DNA of 19,138 nucleotides from Basidiobolus heterosporus B8920 (GCA_000697455.1 JNET01029247.1:1-19138); one strand, 5' to 3'. Positions 1-12,899 are shown, numbered from the stretch's first letter. Program-made: numbers and translations. Notes: generated by a model not told the origin, from the letters alone.

Positions 1-156
1 TAGTTAGATACGAGATCTGGTTTGGGGTCAAGTCCAACTCGTATACCGTTGATTTTGAATTGAAGTGGTATCACATCGGGTTATTCGATCCTCTAGAGCG
101 GACAAAGGGAAAGGAGATAAAAGTGATTAGGATGAGATCTGGATACATCGAAAGAA

Positions 157-2147
157 TCAGCCTATTAAATTGGGCCTACCTTTGTTGGTTTCCTCGGTTT
201 TTGTTTTTGCCTGAAAAAATGCGAATCTTCGAATCAATCGATATACTGAGCCAGACTGAGAAGCAGATTGTTTGGCTGCCTGTTGACTCTGACGTTCCCG
301 TACACTCTCCGTTACAAGTATCTTCAAAGAACCGAAACTATTCAAAATGTGCTATATCATCATCAGTAATGTGAAAGGAAAAAGCCATGAAGGTAAATAT
401 ATATACATCTGACTCGCTTGTGGAGAAAATCTGTGCAGCAGCGTGTAACTCTCTTTCAATCTTGGTTAGATTTGTGGATAAGAAATCGACAATCTCGTCA
501 CTAACTCCGGTTTTCGAGAAACCAGAGTTGTGAGCTCCGTGGACTCCATCTAGATTGGGACGTTTCCGGTTACTCCCCTGGTGAAGCAAGAAATCAGAAT
601 CGACAGTAGGAGATGACCACTAGTGACCAGTAAATACAAACCAGTGAACTAGAAGATGCAAACTTGACAAACGATTTGACCATTGCCCGATACTCATGGA
701 TAAATGGATTCATAATTCGAATGTATGCTTCCTTCTTTCCAAAATCCACATTGTTACACATGCCAGTGAGTACCTTTGCACATAATAGAAAGCCTCGACG
801 CTCTTCTGGTGTGACACATTCCTTCACTAAACTGTAGTGATCGGGAGAGATGATTGCTATACAAACAAGCCGATTTAGACAGGGCTCGTATCATTCTTTT
901 GTTGAGCGAGATCTGCTGTCTTACCTGGAACAAAGAATCTCAAAAACAGGAGACTGCCAACTGCTTTCTCAGAAGCAGACATCATTGCGTCGTGCTTCCA
1001 AGATCCAGAGTTTCTTTGAGACTTGTAATCCTTACCGACTGAATAATAAATCTCTGATCTTGGGCGCTTCTGGTCCATCTCTTCACCTTTGGAAGGGTGC
1101 ATCATGTAGCTATTGGTTCTCGAAATGGTGGTTGCCACCTCGCTGGATAGTCTTTTCCAATAGCTACTCATAGTTATAGACGTACGATTGGATTTGGTCT
1201 CTTCTGATTCCATTTTGGGTTTGGCTGCCAATGGGCCCCAAGTATTTTCAATTTCGGTTTTCATAAAATGACATAGACGTCGGAATGAGGCAGGCATTTT
1301 ATGTTGATTTCCTAGCATTGATGCCAGTAACATAACACACGCTTTCTCCAGGTAGTCCTTGTGTTCTTCAATCTCCTGTGGAGAGCACTCTCGGCCTAAC
1401 CGGAAACCATCTATTTCGCAATTTAACGCGAAAGAGTGGATCGAGAGAATCGTACGATGTAGCGAATCTACAAGGTAGTCTTGGCCCTCACACCAGAGAA
1501 ACGAATTCATTAACTTTGTAGTCATACAATTTTCCCGTAATGTGTCACTTGCATCGAATCCTTTGGCATCTGTCGAACCAGAACAGAAATTTAGTAATTC
1601 TACCCGCTAAATCCATGTAATTCCATTCATGCTTACAATTTTCGGTCATTTTGTGCTTGAGAATCCTTTTGAGAAAATACTCAAGCCAGTTCGAATCCTC
1701 TTGTTTTAGCCATACAACAATAGATTTCGCGAAGTGTGCGGCTGAATCACCGTTTATCGTGGTTTGACATATGGCTACCAAGAGTTTGAGGTTGTCTGCC
1801 ATTAATAAATCGCCTATCTGTTTTGAATAATATCCTATGGAGGAGGCGGTGTGCGTGGTCTACAGAAAGCAAGGTATAAGTATACCACCGACACGAGTGT
1901 CTAGGAGATTTTGACCATTTTTCTTACTTTGATTGACGGCTCCCGTGCAAGTGGCTTGTTTACAAACAAACTCAACCTATGACTTTGACGTTGAATGGAC
2001 GCCCTTAGTCGCTGGAATTGGAATTGAATCAGCATGCCCCACTTTCCTAGGAAGAAGAGTTATAAATATACTCGCACTTACAGATACAGGCTCTTTTTCA
2101 CGATTTCTTGAAATTTGGGAATCGACTTCACTTGTTGGACCAGCCAT
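157..2147 (-). CDS. Ras GTPase-activating protein (RasGAP), 7 exons
   Basis: It should stimulate GTP hydrolysis by Ras-type GTPases at the membrane and so switch Ras signalling off. Exons inferred (minus): 2147-2082, 2011-1928, 1859-1637, 1569-925, 856-642, 577-407, 351-157; 1599 nt, 532 aa. All introns are GT...AG and 55-70 bp. The start is the ATG of MAGPTSEVDS. The short upstream exons are chosen because they splice in frame into the domain. The RasGAP domain covers roughly residues 65-440. An arginine-finger candidate is R136 in DTLRENC. The FLR signature lies in LLFLRFFVPAIISPDHY (R335), whose second half is completed only by the intron 857-924. The block EERRGFLLCAKVLTGMCNNV follows. 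An insert of about 90 residues rich in Ser, Arg and Lys (about 240-325) sits between the helical core and the FLR motif. No C2 or PH domain is visible. The RasGAP identity is secure. The first two exons and the C-terminal tail are less so. Confidence 0.88.
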
Positions 2148-3360
2148 GTTGTATGTTTTTTAAGAATTGGGGATGTTTTTTGTGATTTTTGAGGTTTTAC
2201 ACTCCGGAGCTACAGTATCTGTGTAGAGTTTTGGCTATGCTTTTATGCAAATGATAAGAAAATAAGCAGCCTAGCTAGATGAAATGTGGAGAATAAAGAA
2301 GAAAATAAAAGAAGTCGCAAATATTATATTAAGTGTAAGAAAAGGAGGTAAGATTAAATAAAATAGGTCGCCTCAAAGCTCGGTGACGTTTAGGAAGGGT
2401 ATTATTAATTTCAAGAGCCTTCAGCTATACTAGGTTTAGCAGAAAGAAAGTGTACTTAGATTTGGTTGGCCTCTTCGAGGGAGAACAAAAAGACGGTATT
2501 AAGCGCGTAGAATGGAAGCGTACACAAAATAATAGAACTTACAACACCAAGTAGGAAGTGTCGATATTCATCAAAGCAAGAAAAAGAAAGAAAGTAGTGG
2601 GAATTAATTAGTGATGTCAGGTAAATAAATATTAAAATGAAGGATAGTAATCGAGAGAAAAGTGAAGCCAAGTTGCTTAGCCAACTGTAAGGAATATAAA
2701 GGAGATTTTAGTAAGGGGCACAAATCAAAATCAAACAGGAATTTTCGGTCGAGATTTTTCATGTAATGCACATTTGCCTAATGTCAAATAGTTCAGCCAT
2801 GATTAATGGGGAAAAGAAGAAATATTGAAGCGATGGTAGGAAAGGAATTTAAGGGAAAGCTTAATACAACAATCACTTTTACGCTCTTCAAATATCGATC
2901 GCATACAGCGTTTCAGTCACATTATCTCAATTTGGGAAGCAATTCACCAAATATCCTCCACCAATGTCGCACCCGTGAGCTTTAGCCAATCGAGTCGCAT
3001 AGTGAGAAAAGGGCGAGCCTAATGCCATTGATTTTAATGGATTTCACCCCTGAAAGTGCATCAATCCCCGTATTGATAAATATGGGTATTGCCCGTGAAT
3101 ATTTGATTCACATCTCATGAAAAGTTTCGCCAAGATAGATTGGTTGAAACCTGCTAGTATCTTCTCTATGCATACAATCTATCTTTTTAGAGCATTCAAT
3201 TCATGCTTGCTAATCAACATATTTAAACGCATCATATGAGACATTCATGTTTGTGGAAATTGTCTGGCACATTAGTAAATCTAAGAAACCGATTTAGTCG
3301 ATTAATCGGAGATCTACAATCTGATCGTTGAAGCGATAGAAATATGCATCGATTCATCAT

Positions 3361-3401
3361 GGTAGAGCCCAACTGGTAGAGCCCAACTGGTAGAGCCCAA
3401 C
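3361..3401. repeat. 14-bp tandem repeat, about 3 copies
   Basis: The unit GGTAGAGCCCAACT occurs twice in full and a third time lacking its last base, with no visible mismatch. It lies in non-coding DNA. It may be a recent slippage product; no function is evident. Confidence 0.9.
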
Positions 3402-4041
3402 CCTAAGAATCTCGGTATATATCCCCAAATATATTCCAGATGGGAATACGTGGTGGACTATTTTTGTATCTCATATTTTGGAATCATTCTGATCTATCTG
3501 TTAACAAATTCATCCGATCAAGCCATGCATAATCCTTTTAATACTTCATATCATGACAGAAATTAGGAAACTAGTGCATATCAATGAACATATTTGCATG
3601 ATCATCGTACTACTCTAGAGCAGATGAAACGCGTGACTCTAAGTTCAGATAGCTGGGTTAGTAATATAATATTAATATATAATACAGATAGCTAGGTTAG
3701 TTTCTTGGATGATTAAACTTCCGAAAAAACTGGGTCTATATTTAGTCCGAGGTGGGTTTTCACTGATAGCCAAATTGAACTACGTATTGGTAAGGAAAAT
3801 AGCTGATACAGATACTCAAACACACAACAGGGAAGTTGGAGCGGTGCGGAAGAAAGGCTTGGATTGAATACCTTTTATCTAGATTGGCCACAGATACGTT
3901 CATCAAGGGTTGCATACAATAACGTTATCTCTCAGTTAGAAAGATGGAAGTTCAGCTGCAGCTACCTACCTGCCTGATACATCTTCTAGGATTATTTGAT
4001 TTGGGATCTCATACAGGGTTGCATGATGTTCGTCTGTCTTG

Positions 4042-4049
4042 TATAAATA
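4042..4049 (+). promoter_or_regulatory. Likely TATA box of the auxin-efflux-like carrier gene
   Basis: TATAAATA lies about 92 bases before the ATG at 4141, which is the first ATG after it. This spacing leaves room for a short 5' leader and supports that start codon. Confidence 0.5.
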
Positions 4050-4140
4050 AGCAGATCTGATCTGTACAGTACAGCAATTGATATATTCATTCTATCTCTC
4101 ACAAGCCTATCTTTTTATTTATCGTAAGATACCAGTCCGT

Positions 4141-5645
4141 ATGGATGTACTGAAGCTTGTGAGAGCCAGCAGCGAGGTAGAATTTGGCGTTTAATGATAT
4201 ACTCTTATTCAGCTTAATAGAACTTCTCTTAAAGGCCATCATACAAATCGCGTTAACCTGTGGAGCTGGAGTATTCTTGTGCAGGCACGGATGGTTGACT
4301 CCTTCATACCAAAAGGTTTCTCGTACTTTCAACTCATATGCTAATCAGTCAATCCTAACAACTGCCTTCTAACAACTGCCTTGTATCCGTAGTTCCTCTC
4401 GTCACTTAATTTGAATTTCCTAACACCATGCTTACTATTTGTAAATGTGGCGTCCAGTATTTCCCCAACTATCCTGATGGAGTATTGGCCAATCCCCGTC
4501 TATTCACTTGTATTTACCGTGGCAACTGTCATCATCACCTATATCTCCTCTTTCCTCTTCAAGTTTAGCAAAGAGGAAACCAACTTCTCACAGGCGGCCA
4601 CCATGTTTCCAAACACAAACAGCCTTCCTATTCCATTGATTCAAAGTCTGGCCGGGAGTTCGGCTGCCGTTCTGCTCCAGTGGCATGGCAATGAAACATC
4701 CCAGCAAATTGAAGCTAGGTAGGTAGAGGAAGTGTTGACATCAGATGTTTACCAAATACTAAAAGCCATTCTGCCCTCAGAGGGATCTCGTACATTGTCG
4801 TGTTTGCGATCTTAGGGAACTTTCTCCGCTTTAGTTACGGAATGAGGCTGCTGAAAAGACCCAAAGATTTGGAAGTAGAGTCAGAGTCGGACCCAGACCC
4901 AGACCCAGTGAATGTCAACCAAGATTCTGTTCCACAAACTGACTCCTGTGTAGATAAGGAAAAAAATCAACCATCCAAATGCCATATTCCGAGCAAGGAA
5001 TTGGCTGAGGTGGTGACCGTGATAGAGCTGAATAGTAAACAAGACATTGATCCACTGGAATTAGAATCAATGGTGATTGTAGAGACCAAGCAGAAACGAA
5101 CTTGGAACAATGTCAAGAAATTATTGATCGCCGTTAAAACAGCAATGAACCCTCCTCTCACCGCTACATTTATCGGATTGATCGTTGGACTGATCAATCC
5201 GGTTAGAGAAGCAATGTTTGGGGAAAACCCAATACTAAGACCTTTAACTCGCGCGGTTGATGCTACCGGGAATGCATCGATACCATTGATACTGCTATGT
5301 CTGGGTGCACAACTGAATGGGTTGTTTGGAAAAGGGCAGAAGATTAAGCGGTCTATCGTCTACGTACTAGTGGTTCGACTGCTGATGATGCCCGTGGTGG
5401 CAGCAGGCATAGTCATGGCCACTCGGCATTTCTCCAGCCTGGGCGAGGACCCGTTGTTCCTTCTAACAATGATGATCCTCGGAAGTAGCCCTACAGCCAT
5501 TAATCTGATAAACATTTGCCAAACTGAAGGATATCTAGAAGATCAAACAGCGCAGTTGCTACTTTATGCTTATGTTCTAGCTGCACCCGCTTTGACCTGC
5601 TGGGTGGTTGGTTTTCTGTGGCTAGTGGGATTAGCTAAAGTATGA
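4141..5645 (+). CDS. Auxin efflux carrier/PIN-like membrane transporter (ECM3-like)
   Basis: This is a multi-pass transporter of the membrane transport protein family that includes plant PIN/PILS proteins and yeast Ecm3. The fungal substrates are poorly known and an ER or plasma-membrane location is expected. Exons: 4141-4176, 4235-4315, 4393-4718, 4781-5645; 1308 nt, 435 aa. The first exon has only 12 codons. The acceptor at 4234 is chosen because nearer AGs break the frame. The N-terminal half has several membrane helices and the motif LNLNFLTPCLLFVNVASSI, followed by TMFPNTNSLPIPLIQSL. A variable hydrophilic loop (about 175-265) contains an acidic ESESDPDPDP run. The C-terminal helix bundle carries NPPLTATFIGLIVGLINP, NASIPLILLCLGAQL and GSSPTAINLINICQ, all typical of fungal members. 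It is convergent with the JMJD7 gene, with 155 bp between stop codons. Confidence 0.9.
4355..4382 (+). repeat. Perfect 14-bp direct duplication doubling an intron branch point
   Basis: CTAACAACTGCCTT occurs twice back to back inside the second intron (4316-4392) of the carrier gene. Each copy supplies a CTAAC branch-point candidate 10-40 bases before the CGTAG acceptor. Confidence 0.8.
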
Positions 5646-5800
5646 AGAGTTCGAAAACATCTGTATATTTGGTTTATTTTGCTTTTATAAAAGTCCACTC
5701 CCATCACTACCCAAAAACACCAAATGAACAATCCATAAAATTCAGCACTAAGTAAGATGTTCCATGATTCTTTAGAAAGAAAGAAAAGGAGCCGAAGGGT

Positions 5801-7237
<1,437 letters not shown>

Positions 7238-7856
7238 GAGTTGTTGTGGGTTCACTGGATGAATCGGGTTAGATTTGGAGATGAGAGGGAAATCGATTAT
7301 CGGTTCGGTTCAAGGAAAAAAAATCCCATTCCCGCGGATCTTTTAATGATTCTGGTTAAATACATGTGGCATTCTAGTGGGTAAGAAAATAAGGTCTAGT
7401 TATAGTTCGTGGCGGTTCATTCATACCATCTACAACTGACAAGCGGCGTTGGGTGCATAGACCACTAACGACATGTAAAAGTCAATAATTGCGATAGAGG
7501 TGTGCGAGGGATGTGAGGGGATTAAACTCAGTTATAACTGGCCTATATTGCCTATTCTATTTACCTATCTCGCTTCTGATGACCCAAGTTAAATAAATAG
7601 AGTCATATTCATCAGCGAAAAATGAGATACAAGGTGCGATTTCGACGATAGAGGTAGCTGGGGTGCTGTGCTAGTTGAGTAAAGGCTAGTGAAGTGTGGG
7701 ATTTTGCAAATGCATTGGACAGAGTAGTGAAGTTGGATTAGGGTTAAGGCTAAAAAACCTGGTTGTAATCTGATGAACATGAGAATGAAGACAGAGTTGT
7801 AAAGAGTGTAAGAAAAGTACTGAAAAAGAGTATTAAGCTAAGTTGATCAAGCAAGA
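7238..7856. other. Intergenic region between JMJD7 and casein kinase genes
   Basis: This 619-base stretch should hold the JMJD7 promoter (adjacent to 7237) and the 3' end of the kinase transcript. Open frames here are short and unsupported. I see no clear TATA box, repeat or RNA gene. Confidence 0.6.
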
Positions 7857-9509
7857 TCAACTGGTACAAGCTCTACATAACACAAGATCCATCATTTTCT
7901 CCCAGAATCCTTTTTTATCCGCGAAGGCAGGAGTGATATTCTGCATACGAGGCTCATCTCTACCAAATGACTTGTGATTGGTATGCAAGAACTGTTGACT
8001 AGGGGATGGGTTGATCCTAGTGCGACTGGGATGTGAGGAGCCAAGTTGATGAGTGCGAGACACTTCAAAATTGCCTTGTCGATACTGACGATCGCTATGT
8101 CGCTGAGACGTGGTGCCCCGTGTGGTGTTGAGCCGAGCTACATCAGATGGTCGTAGTTTCTGGTCATGACTCTCAAGTCGGCCTCGATTATCCACAAGCA
8201 TCCAGTCACATACATCATCGTTCTGCCCTCCCAGGCTTTGGAGAACACGATCAAACAGACTACGAAGATAGTCATAATCTGGTGTCTCTTCAAACCTAAG
8301 CTTGCGAGCGTATGTTAGATAGATGGCAAATTCCTCTAAGCAGTAGTCGATCAGTATAAAGAATTATTGACGTTTCATTGCTATTGCACACACACCTGGA
8401 AATCCTTGGCAAAGTTCTTCGACTGGGGTGGTTTGCTTCTTCTCTCCTATCTTCTCATATTTTTGTTTATTAGTAGCTGCTTTGAGGCCTTGCCATGGTA
8501 AAGAGCCGCGGAGAAAATACATAAAGACATGACCAAGAGACTCCAGATCATCTCGCCTCGATTGTTCTGTGGAAGAAGTCAACACTCACATATCCCAAAT
8601 ATTTCGAAATGCATTCAAATACTGACCTCGTCCAAGATGTGTATTGATACTCATGTACCTGGCAGTTCCACTTAGACTTTTCTTTTCCCGGTACGGTATA
8701 TGCTGCATTGTTTTGGGATCACGGTACAATTTAGCCATACCGAAATCAACCATATATACAGAGTTGGCATGTTTTGTATGCGGTCTACCGATAAGAAAGT
8801 TATCTGGCTTGATATCACGATAGATAAGGTTGTGATCGTGAACAGCTTGAACACGAGTTATCTATAGAATGAATTTAGTTGGTCTCTAAAGGTGAGAATT
8901 TTATCGGTGGCAACCTACCATTTGCTTAGCAAGAATGGCAACTGTCTTGACACTGAATTTTCTCCGACAGATATCGAAAAGGTCCTCAAGACTGTGGCCT
9001 AACAAATCTATTACGAGTACGTTATGCATCCCTTCCTGCCCAAAATAATGTACAGCAGGTATTCCCGCTAATGATCCAGAAATAAAGATTTGTGTTAAGT
9101 AGCGAATATCGAAAGACACAGTCATTAGTGAGTGGGCTTACGTGTTCCGGCCATGATTTTATAAGTTCGAAATTCATCACGCAGTTGAGGTGCGTCAGTC
9201 TTTCGTGGTTCCTGTTGGAATTCTGAGTTAAAGAGCACAGTTTCTGAAACAAACCATCTTTAAATGTACACAGGCAAAAAAGATACAAATTTGATGGCGA
9301 TAGGTTGGTTGTTAATAAGATTAACCCCTATTAAAGAGAAAGCCTAGTTTAAAACCAAGTTGAAAACGACAAGACTAAGTCAAAGTACCCTCATAGATAA
9401 TTCCAAAACTTCCTTCTCCAATTTTCTTTCCTACTCTAAAATGCACTCCGACAACCGTTGGCGAAGGGTAGGATGGTTGAGAGTTTCCTGAGCGATAATG
9501 GTGAGCCAT
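7857..9509 (-). CDS. Casein kinase I, Yck/CK1-gamma-like, 7 exons
   Basis: A Ser/Thr protein kinase of the CK1 family. Exons (minus): 9509-9389, 9327-9287, 9211-9142, 9067-8919, 8861-8627, 8566-8396, 8335-7857; 1266 nt, 421 aa. Kinase features: Gly-rich loop [11 protein letters not shown] (31-41), ATP-binding Lys53 in AIKFEPRK, catalytic loop [14 protein letters not shown] (D143), DFG at 166-168, then [39 protein letters not shown] and [20 protein letters not shown]. The last blocks resemble fungal Yck1/Yck2 and vertebrate CK1-gamma more than Hrr25. The tail from about 310 is basic, Ser/Gln-rich and low in complexity. It ends LVLCRACTS, with cysteines at 416 and 419 that could be palmitoylated to anchor the kinase at the membrane, although the usual terminal Cys-Cys is not seen. 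The start ATG directly precedes a short N-terminal extension. Confidence 0.95.
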
Positions 9510-10155
9510 TTTGAGTAGACCCAGATAAGGTGAAGCGAGGGATAAAGCTCGTTAAGTTGGGGAGTACAGGTGCTTCGCGAAAATTCAAGTGTGTAGTTGA
9601 TAAATGTGGTTGCTTGTGAAAATAGCAAGCAGTTGAAACTAGAGGGAATTAAATTGATCAATCCAAAGGCAATTATTTGTTGTCAATCTCGGGCATAAAG
9701 TACGTGGTGACACCACACCAGCTTAGAAATTCACGTTGAAAGCAACAAGTAGAATTGGTGTAAAGGAAGCTCACGGGGATAATTCAGGTGAAGAACAAAA
9801 CAGTATCGGAATTGCTAAAAAATCAAGGAGCTAATAAGAGAACCTGAATCCATCCATTCCTTATTCGACTGTGAACAATATATTTGAGAAGAAAATCAGT
9901 CTATTCATGGATTGACAAGATGAAACGAGAACGAGCAGTCAGCGTAATATAGACATATATTGTGAATGTAAGGTTTAGAGTCAAAGCAATATATATATAT
10001 ATGTACAATAGAACCGGATACAATACAATCAATTCAAGCTATTCTGGTACATCCATAGATCCAAGAGCCATATGATTGGTAGAGACCATAAAAGGCAATA
10101 CAATCATTTCCTTAAACCCATGCAAGAGTATGTACGTGCTTTGTTTGCCTAATAT

Positions 10156-10259
10156 TAACCCTGTCTGCAACCCTAACCCTGACTGTTATCCCACTTGGCC
10201 ATGTTTACTAACAGTGTTAGGCATTTACCCCAATTTATCTAACCCTAACCCTAACCCTA
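10156..10259. repeat. Interstitial telomere-like CCCTAA repeats
   Basis: Three perfect CCCTAA-phase units (10239-10259) follow looser ones (AACCCTG, AACCCTAACCCTGA) from 10156. The motif equals the common fungal telomere repeat TTAGGG read on the other strand. The runs lie between two intact genes, so they are interstitial and do not mark a chromosome end. Confidence 0.8.
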
Positions 10260-10495
10260 TCTTCTTATTCACACTTCCACCGTCTCTGAAGCACGTGATG
10301 AAAGGTAGGGTTGAGCCTTTTATCCGAAAGCTTTGATCGATCTTGAACCTAAAGACTCAATGAGAATCAGTTTGATACCAAATAGAGACAAAGAGCTGGA
10401 TGTACTACCACAAGTACCACCATAATTCTTGTCAAGTGGTAATGGTGGCCCAAAACGATTGGGAGGGAGAGCAACCTGTTCAACTTCGACTTGGA

Positions 10496-10502
10496 TATAA
10501 AG
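10496..10502 (+). promoter_or_regulatory. Likely TATA box of the ABCG gene
   Basis: TATAAAG lies about 122 bases before the ATG at 10624. It is followed by a pyrimidine-rich tract, a common arrangement in fungal core promoters. Confidence 0.45.
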
Positions 10503-10553
10503 CACACAGTACCTAGAGCTCACTTCCAGATTCACTCCCTATTTTAGATCTCT

Positions 10554-10617
10554 ATCCTTATCCCTCACCTCCCTCTAACCTTACCCTCAACCTCACCCTC
10601 ACTCTCACTCTTGCTTC
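10554..10617 (+). promoter_or_regulatory. C/T-rich tract before the ABCG start codon
   Basis: Almost uninterrupted pyrimidine-rich sequence made of CCCTC, CTCAC and CCTCA variants ends seven bases before the ATG. CT-rich leaders mark transcription start zones in many fungal genes. It may also be a degenerate simple repeat. Confidence 0.4.
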
Positions 10618-10623
10618 ATACTC

Positions 10624-12899
10624 ATGATGGAGAAGACGAGGGAAGAATATTCAGTAGGAATGGTAACCAAGACTATTGCGGAACCCATTCAAATCACTTT
10701 CAAAGATCTCACCTATTCAGTCCAAATTGCGTCAGAAGAGAAAAAGAAGACCCTATTCAGCAAAAGTCCCACCAAAGAGAAGGTGATCCTAAAGGGTTTG
10801 ACAGGAGTATTCCAACCTGGACGATTGACCGCGGTTTTGGGGTACTGAAAACCAACCCAATAAATCAACCAAATTCGATGTACTTTATTCACTCAATTTC
10901 ATTTCCGCTCTCCCAATTAGACCCAGTGGCTCAGGAAAGACTAGTCTGCTTAATGTATTGGTAGGTACCCTTTCCTCGCTGTTCCTAGGATTATACTTAC
11001 ACACTATCGATAGGCCGGTGCAACTACGGGCGGCAAAGTAGGAGGTGGGCTTTATGCAAACGGTAGAAGAGTCAGTGGCTCTGCGGTTAGATTGGTTTCA
11101 GGATTTGTCTTTCAGGACGACCTGATTCTGGGCACAATGACAGTACGCGAGGCTATCTTTATGTCGATCAAGCTCCGCATACCTAACATGGATGACGCAG
11201 CAGCAAGGGACAAACTTGACGAGGTCCTGTCGTTACTTCAACTTGAGAACGCGGCTGATACTATCATCGGAACGGCCACCAAAAAGGGGATTTCAGGTAG
11301 AACAAATTAGCGCGATGCCCCAATCCAGTTCCATAATTGAATTTCTAACCATCCAATCAAGGTGGTGAACGGAAGCGAACAGCTATTGCTATGGAGATGG
11401 TTACGGATCCATCGATTCTATTCTTAGATGAGCCTACTTCAGGTTTGGTTAGTCCCTTTCATTTATGAATAGTCACCTCTGATTTCGGCAACTAAGCTTT
11501 ACTCTAGGATGCTTACACTGCGATAATGGTAGTGCACACATTGAAGGTCCTGGCGCAAAGTGGACGTACGGTTGTTGCGGTGATGCACCAGCCGTCCTCC
11601 GAGATTTTCCACATGTTTGACGATGTACTCATCCTGAAGGATGGTGAGGTAAAGCGCGGCATATGCAATTTGCTTGGATGGCACTAATCATACGTTGCGC
11701 AGATTACTTTCTCTGGAGAGACCAGTCAGACCGTGGAGTATTATCGGTCCATTGGGTACCCGTGTCCGTTGTACACCAACCCAGCTGACTTTATTTTCAT
11801 GAACGTTCTGTTCCATTTCGATCCTGAAGTAAATAATAGCTCCGGAGCAAGGGAAAAGGCTGATCAGAATGAGAAGAAGCGCCTGGAAGCCGTGGTCAGT
11901 TCATGGAAGCACTCTTCGTTCGCAGCTGAAGTAGAGCGGACCACTAACTTCCCACTTCTAACCCCAATCACTACTAAGATGTTCAAATACCGAAGTACTT
12001 TCTCAACACAATTCCGCTTTTTACTCAGACGTGCAAGTAGAAACGCTTTCCGTAACAAAATGATTTTCCGAGTGAAACTCTTTCAAACAGTCTTCTTTTC
12101 TCTTTTGGTCGGATTGATCTACTTGAGAGTCCCCAACAAAGACTCGGTCTCAGCACAGTTGCAAGATATGGCTGGCGCATTGTTTATTGCTGGAACGAAT
12201 CAGGTCTTCTCTAATGCTATGCCGACCATTTCAATTTTTGCCGAGGAAAGAAATGTACTTCTACGTGAACACGGAGGTGGATACTACGGCGTAAGCGCCT
12301 ACTTCTTTTCGAAAATCCTCGTCGAATTGCCCATCAACATTATCATGCCTATCATTTTCTCCACAATCACCTACTGGATGATCGGATTCCAAGCTGACGC
12401 AGGAAAGTTTTTTATCTATATGCTAGTCAATGTATTAGTCGCTCTCTGTGGTTCTGCTTTGGGTATTCTCCTTGGATCGTTTTTCAAGAGACTCCAGATA
12501 GCTCTGGCTGTTACTCCGGCTATCGTTCTGCCGCTAATGATGTTTGGTGGCTTGCTGGTAAACAATGGGTCGGCACCACCTTACTTTGCTTGGATTCAAT
12601 GGATTTCCCCCATCAAATACTCGTTTGCTGCATTATCTAAGAATCAGTTCAGTGGTCTAGTGATCCACGGCCAAGCAGTTGGTGAGCAACAGCTTCGCTC
12701 TCTTTCGTTGGACGGAGGATTCTCGATCGTAGGCAATATTCTCATGTTACTGGTGCTATGGGTCGTTTGCATCTCACTTGCTTTGACCAGTCTGTACAGA
12801 CTAGTAAACAAAAGTAATGGTAAACGTTTCCGTTCCCGCAAAGGACTCAAGAAGGAATTACTGGCTGAGCCTTGTCCGGAATTCTGCACCCGACAATAG
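10624..12899 (+). CDS. ABCG (WHITE-type) half-transporter, 6 exons
   Basis: An ATP-driven exporter half-molecule that would need to dimerise. The substrate cannot be read from the sequence. Exons: 10624-10841, 10921-10960, 11014-11296, 11362-11447, 11508-11648, 11703-12899; 1965 nt, 654 aa. The nucleotide-binding domain comes first, which is the reverse order typical of ABCG. Walker A is GPSGSGKT (73-80), split by intron 1. The signature is SGGERKR (180-186), split by intron 3. Walker B is ILFLDEP (D203, E204), the D-loop is SGLDAY (D210) and the H-loop is VMHQPS (H236). A 40-nt exon carries most of Walker A. The membrane domain starts near 345 with [11 protein letters not shown] and has about six helices, including the family motif [11 protein letters not shown] and the [15 protein letters not shown] loop. 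Two start ATGs lie side by side (10624, 10627). The half-size rules out full-size PDR pumps. Confidence 0.95.

Larger units (their letters stand above)
2148..4140. other. AT-rich intergenic region without a convincing gene
   Basis: This 2-kb stretch separates the divergent RasGAP and carrier genes. The only longer open frame (2456-2671, minus) is a hydrophobic run with no family match I recognise, and its first codon is not supported by context. I see no tRNA-like clover leaf and no splice-linked set of exons. It holds a short 14-bp tandem repeat and the carrier's TATA box. Promoters of both flanking genes should lie here. Confidence 0.6.
9510..10623. other. Divergent intergenic region between casein kinase and ABCG genes
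   Basis: This 1.1-kb region must serve as promoter for both outward-reading genes. It contains an AT dinucleotide run (about 9989-10002), CCCTAA telomere-type repeats (10156-10259), a TATA box for the ABCG gene and a C/T-rich tract before its ATG. Open frames here are short and look like shadows of the repeats. Confidence 0.65.

Noticed and set aside
1681-1702. GTTCGAATCC-like tRNA T-loop motif
   Set aside because: It lies in the RasGAP coding sequence, and no acceptor stem or anticodon arm can be drawn around it.
1933-2163. Plus-strand 76-codon frame
   Set aside because: It overlaps the first two RasGAP exons, which splice in frame into the domain; the plus-strand frame has no support.
2456-2671. 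Hydrophobic 71-codon frame on the minus strand, possible small membrane protein
   Set aside because: The leucine/phenylalanine-rich content follows from AT-rich DNA. I found no signal for a promoter, splice partners or a family.
10076-10336. Plus-strand frame with Asn-Pro repeats, possible low-complexity protein
   Set aside because: The NPNPN pattern is only the translation of the CCCTAA telomere-like repeats.
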